From positions 1 through 64,000 of the forward strand of contig JANIIK010000657.1 in the NCBI GenBank assembly GCA_027704905.1: DNA of 64,000 nucleotides. The letters are read 5' to 3'. The notes under the pieces are model-generated. The model was given only the letters and a program-made list of their open reading frames with translations. It did no database searches and was not told the DNA's origin. Positions within the stretch are counted from its first letter, which is position 1, and each line of letters opens with the position of its first letter. The position numbers and the translations under genes are program-made. Shown in pieces: positions 55,758 through 64,000 of the stretch. Origin of the DNA: Muraenolepis orangiensis (lineage: Eukaryota; Chordata; Actinopteri; Gadiformes; Muraenolepididae).

Positions 55758-56529
55758 TGTTACGCCCCCTGATGGCTCGGAGTGGGAAGGCGCAACATAA
55801 GGCAACAGGTTTGGGTAGGTGAGGGTGTAGTCACACAAAACCAGGAAACGGGTATACAATTAAAGAAAGTATTTATTAACAAACAGTAACACAGGGAACA
55901 ACGAGGACTACAGTGGCACCAAAGAAATGAAAAGAACATAACCCCACCCCCCTTTGACAGGTGTCAAGCACCCAAAATTACAGCGGGTGGTGCTCACTCT
56001 TACCTAGGGTTTCTAACAAAAAGGTAAACCTACGTGGATGTAATATGTAGACCCCAGGGTATCTTACCTGTCCTCGAAGCCCCTGTGTACTCAACAAAAG
56101 AATTAACATGTGACAAAAGAACTAAAGTAGGCTGTTAACAACTAAATAATATAACAAAGGTGTAATAACTAAGGTTGAATCAAAAGGGTCAACAAACAGA
56201 CAAAACTAGCCAAATACCAACAATCTTAAGTAGAGCTCTGCCACTGCTCACAACACAACATACCAGCAACTCTACACAACACCAACTCTCTCTCCTCACA
56301 GGAAACAAACAAGGGACTATACAAAGGGGACTGGCTGATTGGAGATCTGGATCAGGTGTGGATGAATGATTGGATGATTGAAACCAGGTGTGCACATCTG
56401 TGAAGTGGGAGAATGGAAACAGGAGGGGGAGACAAAACAGCAAAACAAACCAACACCACAAAACAGAACACAACACAAGACATGTACTACATACATACAT
56501 AAAAGACGTACAGAACACTGTACGTAACA
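55758..56529 (-). repeat. 3' LTR of the Gmr1-like element
   Basis: Differs from the right LTR by a few substitutions and a short GA indel (GGGGGAGACAAAAC against GGGGGACAAAAC near 56430). Confidence 0.95.
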
Positions 56530-56546
56530 CTCCCCCCCCCCCCCCA
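56530..56546 (-). other. Polypurine tract of the Gmr1-like element
   Basis: The + strand ACTCCCCCCCCCCCCCCC follows the LTR. On the element strand this is an uninterrupted G run just before the 3' LTR. Confidence 0.7.
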
Positions 56547-56642
56547 TAAAGAGTCAGCCCATGGCTGACGATACCTCAAGCCATCCCGTTAACCCCAAAA
56601 TCAATAATTAATAAACCCCTAGTAACCACTTACACACAATAA

Positions 56643-59600
56643 CTACGCTCGAGAAAGAGCGTCCGCAAACACATTCTCAGTGCCCTTTTTGTGGCGGATC
56701 ACCAGGTTATAATTTTGCAAAAACACAGACCAACGCATTAAACGTTGATTGTGGTTGTGCATGCGATGCAGAAACACCAGCGGATTGTGGTCAGTGTAGA
56801 TCACCACAGGCTCCGCAGTAGACCCAACATAAACCTCAAAAAATTGGAGCGCAAGCAGTAACGCCAACGTCTCCTGCTCAATCGTAGAGTAGCGCATCTG
56901 GCTACTATTGAACTTCTTCGAAAAGAATCCAACTGGGTGAACCAAACCCTCAGAATCCATCCGAGTTAAAACTGCACCAGCACCAATGCCGCTCGCGTCA
57001 ACTTCAACAGAAAATGGTTTATTAAAATCAGGAGCACTAAGTACTGGTGCATTTGAGAGGAGTGCTTTGCAACTTTCAAAGGCGATTTGACACCTATCTG
57101 ACTACATAAAAGGAACTAAAGCACTGATCAAGTCAGTCAGTGGGGCTGCAACTGCCGAGAAGTTCCTGCAAAAACCTTGGTAGTAACCGGTCATTCCGAG
57201 AAATCGGCGTAACTCCCGCCGAGTGGTGGGTACTGGGTATGATGCAATGGCTGCGACTTTGGCCTCCACAGGACGCACTTGGCCTCCGCCCACCTGCTTA
57301 CCCAAGTAAGTCACAGTCGCCTTTCCAAATTCACATTTTGCCAGATTCAGGGTCAGGGACGCATCTGCCAGTCGCTGAAACACAGTTCTTAAAGAATCCA
57401 CATGAGCAGACCACTCTGACGAATGTATTACCACGTCATCCAAATAAGCTGTACAGTTAGGCACCCCACTAAAAACAATATTCACCAACCTTTGGAACGT
57501 GGCAGGAGCGTTTCTCATCCCGAAAGCCATCACGGAATACTGTAGGAAGTTATCCGGGGTCACAAAAGCACTAATAGCAGAAGCCCGAGGTGAAAGGGGA
57601 ACTTGCCAGTAACCCTTCAATAGATCTAGCTTCGTGACATAGCGAGCTGATCCAATCGTATCTACGCAATCATCAACACGGGGCATAGGAAAGGAGTCAG
57701 GCACAGTAACGTGATTTACCTTACGATAATCCGTACAGAATCTGACAGTAGCGTCAGGCTTCGGTACCAACAAACATGGAGAACTCCATGGACTGGAACT
57801 GGGCTGTGCTAAATTATTCTCCAATAAATAATCAACCTCTTCTTTCATCAGAGCTCTCTTTGATGCATTCACTCTGTATGGGTGCTGTTTAATAGGCCTG
57901 GACTCACCCACATCAATGTCGTGCGTCAGTACTGTAGTGCGGGTAGGCACATCTCCAAACAGACAGGGAAACTCAGAAATAAGGTGGAGTAGGTCAGCTT
58001 CCTGCTCCCTGCTTAAATGTGGCATTAAGGATGGAAGCTTCTGTAACATTTCTGAATTAGACAACCGGGGTGTCTGTGGCTGGGCATTACGCAAACTCAG
58101 GCCATCCTCATCACTCACTGTGAGAGAAGTAGCGGAACTCACAGCTACTGACACCGCAGCCGCAACAGTTGCTTTGAGAGGCGCACTGCGTGTCTCCGGT
58201 TGTACGTCGTCGCTAGGATAATAACACTTCAACATATTAATGTGACACACTCTGGTTTTCCGTCTTCTGTCAGGGGTTCTGACAACATAATCAGTAGCAC
58301 TCAATTTCTTTTCAATAGTGTACGGTCCTGAAAAACGAGCACTCATTGAATTACCAGGAATTGGCAGTAACACTAAAACCAGGTCACCTGGATGCAGAGA
58401 ACGTGCCAGTGCTCTCTTATCAAAATGCCGCTTCATGCCCTGCTGCGCAACAGAGAGACTCTCCCTAGCCATACGGCAAGCATCATGCAGTCGCTCTCGA
58501 AAGCGACTCACGTAAGACAGAACGTTTCGCTGGGTGGGCGAACTCTCGCCTGCCATCTGATCCTTTAACACTCCTAAAGGGCCTCTCACAGTGTGACCAA
58601 ATACCAGCTCTGCTGGACTAAAACCAAGTGACTCTTGCACTATGTCTCTAACTGCAAAAAGAGCGAGGGGGACGCCCTCATCCCATTCTCTACCACTCTC
58701 CATGACGTATTTGCGCAATACAGACTTAAATGTCTGATGCCATCTTTCAAGTGCCCCCTGCGACTCCGGGTGATAAGCACTAGAGATTCTGTGTGTTATT
58801 GACAGTGACGCTAACACCTGCTTAAATATTCCAGAAAGGAAATTGGTACCTTGATCGGTTTGCACAATCTTAGGGAGGCCGAATGTAGAAAATAACTTGA
58901 TCAGGGCCTTAACTACAGACTGGGATGTTATTCTCCTAAGAGGGATAGCTTCAGGGTACCTGGTAGCTACACACATGATTGTTAATAGGAACTGGTTACC
59001 AGATTTCGTTTTGGGTAAAGGACCAACACAATCAACTAACACATGCTCAAACGGATCCCCTATAGCCGGGATCGGGTGGAGCGGGGCAGGCTTAATAACC
59101 TGATTAGGCTTCCCAGTAATTTGACAAACATGACACGTACGGCAGAATTTAGACACATCACGCTTTAAACCGGGCCAGAAGAAATGTCGCAACACTCGGT
59201 CATAGGTCTTTGTGATACCTAGATGACCCGACCAGAGATTTTCATGAGCCAAGGATAAAACAGACTGTCGGAACTGTGTGGGCACAACAATTTGAACTAC
59301 ATTATTCCACTCATTTTCAGAATCAGCGCGAGGTTTCCACCTCCGCATCAGGAGATCATTCTCCACAAAATAAGCCACATCGGTATTTTTAGCTTTCTCA
59401 GGAGCTAAAGCAGCAGCAAAACAGTTGGCTAAAGTAACATCTTCATTCTGAGCAGCAATAAGACTTGTACGACTCATAGGTAACCTGAAATTCTCTGTAT
59501 CGCCCTGCACCTTAAGCTGGACACTCGGCTCAGCAGTAGCCTTAGTTAACACATGTGGTGAAACAGTTTGGTCAGTCGCGAACAGGGTATCAGACAAATC

Positions 59601-59873
59601 AACTGCTTCACCCAAACTACGTGCCTGAGCACGGGTGACCGCACACACAGGGAACACTTCAGGGAAGTCTTGAGCCAGCACATCAGGCCGTAAAATCATA
59701 GGACGTTCTAGAACCTCTAGGACTGGCATAACTTTTCCACCAGCGATGTCATTCCCTAGCAGAAAGGTGACACCTCTGACAGGCAAAGACGGGCGCACGC
59801 CCACTTTAAACACTCCATTTGCCAAGTCACAGGCTAGATGTACCTGATGGAGTGGTACAGACACAAAGCCCAT
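56643..59873 (-). pseudogene. Gmr1-like Pol (PR remainder, IN, RT, RNase H), one stop codon
   Basis: The frame from 59873 carries the end of protease (FLLGNDIAGG). Integrase has HENLWSGHLG...CRTCHVC (about residues 206-250), then VDCVGPL, QTDQGTNFLS and SQGALERWHQ. A linker follows, then RT with RFCTDYRKVNHVTVPDSFPM, KLDLLKGYWQVPL, FGMRNAPATFQRL and the catalytic AYLDDVVIHS. An in-frame TAG at 57102-57104 interrupts the start of the RNase H region. The same frame then continues through IAFESCKALL to FFSKKFNSSQMRYSTIEQET, YTDHNPL and ADALSRA (stop at 56643). The whole is intact apart from that stop and the frame change with gag. Confidence 0.9.
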
Positions 59874-59905
59874 CTCAATCCCTTGTACCAGAACACTAGA
59901 TCCAC

Positions 59906-61543
59906 TTAAGTGTCATTGGAAAAAGGTAACGCATTTGACAATATAAAAGATTGCGCTGCTCCAGTATCTCTTAATATGCGCACGGGGCACTGGTTCAACG
60001 CATTTGAGCTGAGAGAAACCAGGCCGTCCAACATAAAGGGTGCGTAACAGGGTTCCAAAGTGTCACCCTCCATCTCCGGGGTTACTGACACTGGACCCAC
60101 CAAAGTTTGCACTAAACCGACCTCTTTTGGTCGTTTGTTTGGCTGTGACAGTTTGCGCTTCAACATAAAACAATCAGCCTTGATATGCCCAAATTGGTGA
60201 CAGTAGTAACACTCCCGTTCTTCAGGAGAGCGGGGAGGGAATGTGCGTGGCGGACTAGACTGAATTCTGGCCGAGGCAGAAGGGGTAAAAACTCTACTCT
60301 CACTTCTGGGAGTTCCAAATGTTTGCTTGTGTGTTAACACAAATTCGTCAGCCAACACAGCAGCTTGCGCTAACGTCCCCACTTTTTGTTCATTCAGATA
60401 AGTCACCAACCGATCAGGCAAACTATTCTTAAATTCTTCGAGAAGAACTAGCTGGGACAAAGACTCAAAATCAGTCACGTTGCTCGCCTTGCGCCATCTC
60501 TTAAACAGAGTCTCTTTCTCACGGGCGAACTCCACGAATGTTTTACCAGGCAATTTTTTAAATGTTCGAAATTTTTGTCTATATGCCTCAGGCACTAATT
60601 CATAGGCACGAAGTACAGCGGTCTTAAGTACTTCATAAGACAAACTATCCTCTATAGACAGAGTAGCTAAAATCTCTTGGGCTTTACCCGTTAGTTTACA
60701 CTGTAGCAGTATTGCCCAGACGTCTTTAGGCCATTTCAGTGACGTAGCAACTCGCTCAAAAGCACTAAAATACGAGTCTACTTCAGTCTCCCGAAATTGA
60801 GGTACTAAGCGTACATTTCTGCTTACATCAAACCCGCCCGCAGCCGCGGAGGGATCAGTATTTATGGACCTATTAGAACCCTGAGGTTGAGCTGCACTAA
60901 CAGCTTTAGCAGCAGCTTCTAATTCTAGGCGCTTTAATTTCACCTCTTTTTCTGCTGCTATTTCAAGCTGTATCCTACGATTAGAGGTGTCTGCCTCTAT
61001 TTCTAGTTCCATTTTCCTTATAGCCAAACGGTGACTATACTCAGCATCTCTCTGCTTCTCTTGTGCCTCTAATTCTAAACGTGCCAAGCGCACTCTATGG
61101 CGGGCATCATCGCTTACCCTAGGAAAGGATAGCGGAGAAAATCGGGGTACAGTGCGAAAAGGGGGAGGAGTGCGAGGAGGATTAAGCTCCAAATTAGAGA
61201 CCCCATCTAAAGGAACCGCCTCAACCTCAACCAACCCTCCCTCAGCTACCTCAACCAGCCCTACCTCAGCTTCCTCTTCCTTCCTGATGTCCTTCTCTGC
61301 ACTAGAAGTCAACACAGGGGTCGGACTAGCAGGGTCACTAGCAGTCGCAGCAGTGCCCGTACCAAGCACCTTATTGTGCACCAACATACCCACCACAGCT
61401 TCCTTCAGTTCAGCTTTCTTTAAACTAGGTGAGACAGTAAACTCAAAATGTGCCGCAATGGCATACAAATCTTTTTTTCTGCAGCGGTCAATCTGCTCCA
61501 CAGAAGGATCACTGAGAAACTCCTCAATATCAAAAGTGGCCAT
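59906..61543 (-). CDS. Gmr1-like Gag with SCAN-like capsid, zinc knuckle and protease start
   Basis: 545 codons. The N-terminus MATFDIEEFLSDPSVEQIDR resembles a SAP-like helical start. It is followed by a charged coiled coil (about 150-215). The capsid segment YFSAFERVATSLKWPKDVWA to EFAREKETLFKRW (about 255-345) is the region from which vertebrate SCAN domains are thought to derive. The zinc knuckle CYYCHQFGHIKADC is at about 444-457. The protease active site RDTGAAQSF is near 529. The frame ends 16 codons later, and the protease continues one frame back in the next ORF. That is either a one-base mutation or frameshifting; a TGA in the -1 frame just before the overlap favours mutation. Confidence 0.88.
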   Translation of the reverse strand: MATFDIEEFLSDPSVEQIDRCRKKDLYAIAAHFEFTVSPSLKKAELKEAVVGMLVHNKVLGTGTAATASDPASPTPVLTSSAEKDIRKEEEAEVGLVEVAEGGLVEVEAVPLDGVSNLELNPPRTPPPFRTVPRFSPLSFPRVSDDARHRVRLARLELEAQEKQRDAEYSHRLAIRKMELEIEADTSNRRIQLEIAAEKEVKLKRLELEAAAKAVSAAQPQGSNRSINTDPSAAAGGFDVSRNVRLVPQFRETEVDSYFSAFERVATSLKWPKDVWAILLQCKLTGKAQEILATLSIEDSLSYEVLKTAVLRAYELVPEAYRQKFRTFKKLPGKTFVEFAREKETLFKRWRKASNVTDFESLSQLVLLEEFKNSLPDRLVTYLNEQKVGTLAQAAVLADEFVLTHKQTFGTPRSESRVFTPSASARIQSSPPRTFPPRSPEERECYYCHQFGHIKADCFMLKRKLSQPNKRPKEVGLVQTLVGPVSVTPEMEGDTLEPCYAPFMLDGLVSLSSNALNQCPVRILRDTGAAQSFILSNALPFSNDT

Positions 61544-61654
61544 AATGCCTTAAGTCCTAAGCTAAACCAGCAAACCTAACCAAAACTACAAGCCTACTTG
61601 ACGTGTGCACTACACACCAACACTCACCAAACCAGTTGCTTAATAGGATCAAAG

Positions 61655-61672
61655 ATCCCGGACGAGCCCCCA
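61655..61672 (-). other. Primer binding site, tRNA-Pro type
   Basis: On the element strand TGGGGGCTCGTCCGGGAT, an 18-base match to the complement of the tRNA-Pro 3' end, six bases from the 5' LTR. Confidence 0.9.
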
Positions 61673-61677
61673 ATTTA

Positions 61678-62447
61678 TGTTACGCCCCCTGATGGCTCGG
61701 AGTGGGAAGGCGCAACATAAGGCAACAGGTTTGGGTAGGTGAGGGTGTAGTCACACAAAACCAGGAAACGGGTATACAATTAAAGAAAGTATTTATTAAC
61801 AAACAGTAACACAGGGAACAACGAGGACTACAGTGGCACCAAAGAAATGAAAAGAACATAACCCCACCCCCCTTTTACAGGTGTCAAGCACCCAAAAGTA
61901 CAGCGGGTGGTGCTCACTCTTACCTAGGGTTTCTAACAAAAAGGTAAACCTACGTGGATGTAGTATGTAGACCCCAGGGTATCTTACCTATCCTCGAAGC
62001 CCCTGTGTACTCAACAAAATAATTAACATGTGACAAAAGAACTAAAGTAGGCTGTTAACAACTAAATAATATAACAAAGGTGCAATAACTAAGGTTGAAT
62101 CAAAAGGGTCAACAAACAGACAAAACTAGCCAAATACCAACAATCTTAAGTAGAGCTCTGCCACTGCTCACAACACAACATACCAGCAACTCTACACAAC
62201 ACCAACTCTCTCTCCTGACAGGAAACAAACAAGGGACTATATAAAGGGGACTGGCTGATTGGAGATCTGGATCAGGTGTGGATGAATGATTGGATGATTG
62301 AAACCAGGTGTGCACATCTGTGAAGTGGGAGAATGGAAACAGGAGGGGGACAAAACAGCAAAACAAACCAACACCACAAAACAGAACACAACACAAGACA
62401 TGTACTACATACATACATAAAAGACGTACAGAACACTGTACGTAACA
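61678..62447 (-). repeat. 5' LTR of the Gmr1-like element
   Basis: About 770 bp. Starts TGTTACGCCCCC and ends GTACGTAACA on the + strand. Confidence 0.95.
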
Positions 62448-62506
62448 GTACCCTTTTCAAGACGACCATTCCGTGAACAGATGGACATTATAAAAAATCT
62501 TAAACG

Positions 62507-62755
62507 ATCCCCGTCACCACTGCATCTGTGGAAAGGACATTGTACGCCCTAAAACGGATAAAAACATGGAGGAACAGAACAGGACAATCCCCACTCACTG
62601 CATTAGCTTCCATAGCTATTGAAAGGCAACTTTATGACTGGGTTTTCCAAAAAAATGTATGTCCGGGTTTTCCAAATTTCTCTGGCATATGTCTTGTCAT
62701 TAGCACTCACCTGTCATATATCAACTTTAATCCTTCCATTATGGACGTTATGTGA
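62507..62755 (+). pseudogene. hAT transposase C-terminal dimerisation fragment
   Basis: Encodes TTASVERTLYALKRIKTWRN then RTGQSPLTALASIAIERQLY, the conserved hAT C-terminal dimerisation motif (S-V-E-R...L..L.S..IE). The upstream catalytic region is missing; the Gmr1-like LTR lies immediately left. The last 35 codons run into the fold-back element. Confidence 0.75.
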
Positions 62756-62931
62756 CATTGAGTGTTTTCCTCTCTATTGAGCCAGTAAGGAAAAGTCTTA
62801 ACGCAGCTTTATGAGAGGAAAACACTTAGTTATGTAGTTATGTAACATAACTTCCGTAATGGAAGGATTTAGGTTTTGATATTTTGAGAGGTGAAAGTGC
62901 TAATGACAAGACATATGCCAGAGACATTTGG
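62672..62931. mobile_element. Fold-back (hairpin) element, about 260 bp
   Basis: The outer arms are 35 bp with one mismatch: the left starts CCAAATTTCTCTGGCATATG (62672) and the right ends CATATGCCAGAGACATTTGG (62931). Inner arms (AATCCTTCCATTA / TAATGGAAGGATT and GTGTTTTCCTCTC / GAGAGGAAAACAC) extend the pairing almost to the centre. No ORF. It resembles a MITE or inverted duplication within a hAT. Confidence 0.8.
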
Positions 62932-62984
62932 TGATTATTGATTGCTGTTTTGGAACTTTAAGTTACGTTAAGCCTTTTCACGTG

Positions 62985-63176
62985 AAGCGTGTTAGACCGT
63001 CCCTTTAACCGATAGCCTGTGTGGTGGTCTGTGTTGGGCTGTTACTTCACTACATGGACTCTGCTTTGAGAACTAGGGTCAACTTGGAAATTGGCTGCGA
63101 CAATCTGATCTTCCTAAATGAGATAAGGCATAAAGTGACTTCCTCCGTGACGTCAGTCTGACTAGAACAACGGGGG
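62985..63176. repeat. Dispersed repeat, inverted copy of 40087-40252
   Basis: Shares AGACCGTCCCTTTAACCGAT, GTTACTTCACTACATGGAC and AATTGGCTGCGACAATCTGA in inverse order with the region near 40.1 kb. Confidence 0.75.
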
Positions 63177-63219
63177 TCTACAGAAGGTCCAGTTGTGATA
63201 GACACGGTTCGCCGCTGGT

Positions 63220-63412
63220 ATACAGTGATGTACAGTATTAACCTGTCTGTATGTACAGTACATGTACAGTATTAACCTGTCTGTCTGTATGTACAGTACA
63301 TGTACAGTATTAACCTGTCTGTCTGTATGTACAGTACATGTACAGTATTAACCTGTCTGTCTGTATGTACAGTACATGTACAGTATTAACCTGTCTGTCT
63401 GTCTGTCTACAG
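63220..63412. repeat. Minisatellite in MHC class I intron 1 relic
   Basis: Four to five copies of a roughly 40-bp unit made of TGTACAGTATTAACCTGTCT and GTATGTACAGTACA. The start matches the intron 1 3' end of the intact gene (11917-11945). Confidence 0.85.
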
Positions 63413-63438
63413 AGATCCACTCTCTGAAGTATTTCTAC
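63413..63438 (+). pseudogene. MHC class I exon 2 relic (26 bp)
   Basis: After TCTACAG, the sequence AGATCCACTCTCTGAAGTAT and TTCTAC matches the start of MHC exon 2 (HSLKYFY). It then breaks into AATATCAGAATATTTATT, an intron 1-type sequence (compare 52968). It is a third class I copy reduced to a fragment. Confidence 0.85.
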
Positions 63439-63449
63439 TAATATCAGAA

Positions 63450-63610
63450 TATTTATTGTGGGTTTCAAATGTCAAAAATAAACGAGTCTACTGGCTGTTT
63501 GAGGACGTTGTTAATACATGTACAATTTATTAACTGTAAGAACATCAAACTACAGTTTGGAGTGAATACAATGTCTACTTTAGTTCACTTGAAATCGTAG
63601 CTATTATATG
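63450..63610. repeat. MHC intron 1-type fragment
   Basis: AATGTCTACTTTAGTTCACT and TTGAAATCGTAGCTATTATA match 46611-46650. GTGGGTTTCAAATGTCAAAA matches 46537 and 53047. Confidence 0.75.
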
Positions 63611-63616
63611 TAGTTG

Positions 63617-63617
<1 letters not shown>

Positions 63618-63656
<39 letters not shown>
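63618..63656. repeat. (CA)n microsatellite
   Basis: Pure CA run of about 38 bp, ending at the terminus of the next hAT element. Confidence 0.95.
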
Positions 63657-63658
<2 letters not shown>

Positions 63659-64000
63659 GGCGGACTGGGACAACAATTTGGCCCTGGCATTTAGTCCCTT
63701 GACCGGCCCACTTTCAGAAAGGGGGTGGAATGGGCCGGCCCACTGCTACACTGGCGTATCACACCGGCCCAGGGCTGGACTGGGACAATAAACGATCGGT
63801 GATCGTGAAGTCCAAAAGGGGGGGGGGCGCGATCGATGTGCCAGATGGCAGTCCGGCCCTGGGCCGGTGTGATACGGCTCATTCTATATAGTGGGCCGGT
63901 GTGATCCACCTGCGTTGAATTTCTTTACGTCATTTTTTTTTTTCAGCAAACGGCGGCCCAAAAGTGCGTCGGCCCACGGCGTCTGGCATTTGCCAGAACT
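63655..64000. mobile_element. hAT-type DNA transposon, left end, cut by the window
   Basis: Starts CAGGGGCGGACTGGGACAAC, a common fish hAT terminus. A second similar terminus CAGGGCTGGACTGGGACAAT begins at 63771 in the same orientation, and GGGCCGGTGTGATAC occurs repeatedly. This suggests nested or tandem copies. The right end is outside the window. Confidence 0.7.

Larger units (their letters stand above)
55758..62447 (-). mobile_element. Gmr1-like Ty3/gypsy retrotransposon with copia-like domain order
   Basis: LTRs at 55758-56529 and 61678-62447 (about 770 bp) start TGTTACGCCCCC and end GTACGTAACA. The primer site at 61655-61672 is complementary to tRNA-Pro, and a poly-G purine tract adjoins the left LTR. 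Order on the - strand is gag, protease, integrase, RT, RNase H. Integrase lies before RT, as in Gmr1-type gypsy elements of deuterostomes. One nonsense codon and one frame change interrupt it. The flanks differ (CTCTC left, GTACC right), so no target duplication is seen. Confidence 0.95.

Noticed and set aside
59873..59935. Programmed -1 frameshift between Gmr1-like gag and pol
   Set aside because: No convincing slippery heptamer in the overlap, and a TGA in the -1 frame just upstream restricts the window. A simple one-base mutation explains it better.

Overview
This window is teleost fish DNA, probably from a spiny-rayed fish. The evidence is a U-type MHC class I gene with fish-style exon phases, a short fish transcobalamin-like gene, and fish-typical retroelements: L2, Rex1/Babar, Tx1, Gmr1-like Ty3/gypsy and copia. 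Long (CT)n, (CA)n and minisatellite tracts run throughout. I see no prokaryotic features and cannot name the species.

Layout. 1-10.6 kb is a tandem array of about 2.35-kb units. Each unit is the 3' part of an internally deleted L2 LINE fused to a short piece of host flank. 11.4-21.9 kb holds a complete, apparently intact MHC class I gene on the + strand: 8 exons and a predicted 372 aa. Its third intron carries a decayed Tx1-clade LINE inserted in a (TC)n tract just before exon 4. 21.9-25.6 kb has two Rex1 fragments and an AT palindrome array. 25.6-30.4 kb is a complete mag-like Ty3/gypsy element with near-identical LTRs and a 5-bp target duplication. 30.4-34.9 kb has simple repeats, a minisatellite derived from a transcobalamin promoter and a hAT element with an 8-bp target duplication. 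34.9-36.2 kb is an intact 4-exon transcobalamin-beta-like gene on the - strand. 37-41.2 kb contains a LINE endonuclease fragment split by a Harbinger-like element, then a solo LTR. 41.4-46.3 kb is an intact Ty1/copia element with LTRs that read as identical, nested in a second copy of the hAT. 47.2-50.5 kb holds an R2/NeSL-type LINE and a Rex1 fragment. 51.2-55.7 kb is a truncated MHC class I pseudogene with its own upstream region, a SINE and a small hAT. 55.8-62.4 kb is a Gmr1-like Ty3/gypsy element with integrase placed before reverse transcriptase. 62.4-64 kb has hAT fragments, a fold-back element and a 26-bp relic of a third MHC class I exon 2.

Biologically this is an MHC class I birth-and-death region. 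One gene looks functional, one is broken and at least one is a relic. Shared intron and flank fragments show that the locus grew by segmental duplication and was then riddled by transposons, several of them landing in CT microsatellites. I found no clearly new protein system. The most unusual items are the L2 macrosatellite beside the MHC gene, the sequence-targeted Tx1 insertion at the exon 4 splice acceptor, the initiator-tRNA-type primer site of the copia element, the gag-TAA-pol arrangement of the mag-like element, and the minisatellite born from a gene's 5' end. The first 2.7 kb looks like low-quality assembly.
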